Assembly (NCBI GenBank): GCA_902592715.1
Contig: CACJFS010000009.1
Span: 1-43,638, forward strand
DNA length: 43,638 nucleotides
Source: an uncultured Pelagibacteraceae bacterium
Lineage (GTDB): Bacteria > Pseudomonadota > Alphaproteobacteria > Pelagibacterales > Pelagibacteraceae
Direction: 5' to 3'
Shown: positions 42,861 to 43,638 of the stretch, one piece after another
How positions within the stretch are numbered: position 1 is the first letter of the stretch
How the letters are laid out: each line of letters starts with the position of its first letter
Position numbers and translations under genes: made by a program
The notes under the pieces: model-generated
Databases searched by the model: none
Told to the model about the DNA's origin: nothing
The model's input: only the letters and a program-made list of their open reading frames with translations

Positions 42861-43638
42861 TGGCAAAAGAAAAAAAAACACTAAATCTAAATTTTGGACC
42901 ACAACATCCTGCAGCACATGGTGTTTTAAGATTAATACTTCAATTAGATGGAGAAGTTGTAGAAAAAGCTGATCCTCATATAGGGTTGTTGCATCGAGGC
43001 ACTGAGAAGTTAATAGAAAATAAAACTTACATCCAAGCTGTTCCTTATTTTGATCGTCTTGATTATGTAGCACCAATGAACCAAGAGCATGCATTTGCTT
43101 TAGCTATAGAAAAAATTCTAAAAATCGAAGTACCTTCTAGAGCAAAATATATAAGAGTAATGTTCTGTGAAATAGGTCGAATTTTAAGTCACATATTAAA
43201 TGTAACTACTCAAGCAATGGATGTTGGGGCGTTAACACCAACTTTATGGGGATTTGAGGAAAGAGAAAAATTAATGGGATTTTATGAGAGGGTATCTGGA
43301 TCAAGATTGCATGCTAATTATTTTAGAGCTGGTGGAGTACATAAAGATCTTCCTGCTGGACTTGATAGTGATATCAGTGAATTTTGTGAAAAATTTCCAA
43401 AAATTATTGATGATTTAGAAACTTTACTTACTGATAACAGAATATTTAAACAGAGAAATGTAGATATAGGAATAGTATCAAAACAAGATGCGCTAGATTA
43501 TTCTTTTTCAGGAGTTATGTTAAGAGGGTCTGGTGTAGCTTGGGATTTAAGAAGAAGTCAGCCTTATGATTGTTATGACGATTTAGAATTTAAAATTCCT
43601 ATTGGAAAAAATGGAGATTGTTATGATAGGTATCTTTG
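42860..43638 (+). CDS. nuoD: NADH-quinone oxidoreductase subunit D (complex I), 3' end cut by window edge
   Basis: The first 259 codons of the 49-kDa subunit, which lines the quinone pocket. Visible features are [15 protein letters not shown] at the start, the [14 protein letters not shown] helix, and the quinone-pocket region [24 protein letters not shown]. The family is about 390 residues, so roughly one third lies beyond the window. The ATG overlaps the nuoC stop by one base. Confidence 0.95.
   Translation, partial: MAKEKKTLNLNFGPQHPAAHGVLRLILQLDGEVVEKADPHIGLLHRGTEKLIENKTYIQAVPYFDRLDYVAPMNQEHAFALAIEKILKIEVPSRAKYIRVMFCEIGRILSHILNVTTQAMDVGALTPTLWGFEEREKLMGFYERVSGSRLHANYFRAGGVHKDLPAGLDSDISEFCEKFPKIIDDLETLLTDNRIFKQRNVDIGIVSKQDALDYSFSGVMLRGSGVAWDLRRSQPYDCYDDLEFKIPIGKNGDCYDRYL

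Noticed and set aside
1-43638. CRISPR arrays, prophage genes, insertion sequences, toxin-antitoxin or defence genes
   Set aside because: No spaced direct repeats, integrase, transposase, capsid or defence motifs were seen on either strand.

Overview
The window is a continuous, gene-dense piece of a very AT-rich (roughly 30% G+C by eye) free-living marine alphaproteobacterium. It most resembles the SAR11/Pelagibacter group. The evidence is short or absent intergenic gaps, start-stop overlaps, TAA-dominated stop codons, lysine/asparagine/isoleucine-rich proteins, many dehydrogenases and osmolyte or organic-acid catabolic enzymes, a TRAP transporter, and a tig-clpP-clpX-lon-tRNA-nuoABCD order. 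No phage, insertion sequence, CRISPR array or plasmid function is visible. Both edges cut genes: a TauD-type dioxygenase on the left and nuoD on the right.

Layout. (1) 1-4.8 kb: TauD/TfdA dioxygenase and AEC permease (+), then a D-malate/tartrate dehydrogenase-like enzyme and GMP reductase (-), then a haloacetate-dehalogenase-like hydrolase (+). (2) 4.8-11.3 kb: a plus-strand run of tldD, tldE/pmbA, a TPR lipoprotein/secreted protein, a secreted histidine phosphatase, a 63-aa orphan, an aminotransferase, an NAD(P)-binding protein and a SOUL protein. A secreted cupin follows with its own ribosome binding site. (3) 11.8-18.6 kb: minus strand. It holds a small basic 63-aa gene with a strong Shine-Dalgarno and its own terminator, a methyltransferase, and a compact six-gene run (GMC oxidoreductase, TerC, SDR, M23 peptidase, MhpD-like hydratase, metal-site-less M24/creatinase-like hydrolase). 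(4) 18.7-28.3 kb: a plus-strand catabolic block of PhyH dioxygenase, Baeyer-Villiger monooxygenase, FKBP-rhodanese fusion, SDR, aldehyde dehydrogenase and 3-hydroxyisobutyrate-dehydrogenase-like protein. The TRAP transporter dctP-(terminator)-dctQ-dctM follows. (5) 28.3-35.0 kb: EamA exporter, NCS1 permease, zinc alcohol dehydrogenase, DUF3047, YbgC thioesterase, family-5 uracil-DNA glycosylase, a second beta-hydroxyacid dehydrogenase, DUF1289, and two very short membrane-protein genes (45 and 56 aa). (6) 35.1-43.6 kb: the housekeeping core of tRNA-Leu, trigger factor, ClpP, ClpX, Lon, tRNA-Val, tRNA-Asp and the start of the complex I operon.

How it fits together. Regions 3 and 4 are back-to-back operons reading away from about 18.65 kb. 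Together they hold two oxygenases, an alcohol oxidoreductase, two SDRs, an ALDH, a hydroxyacid dehydrogenase, a hydratase, an amidinohydrolase-like enzyme and a TRAP importer. The economical reading is a locus for uptake and stepwise oxidation of one or a few small organic compounds whose identity the sequence does not reveal. Region 6 is the protein quality-control and respiratory core. No unmistakably new system (for example defence or a new RNA class) was found. The best candidates for something undescribed are the oxygenase/TRAP locus, the FKBP-rhodanese fusion with a Cys-to-Ser active site, the degenerate M24 enzyme, and the three small genes described below.
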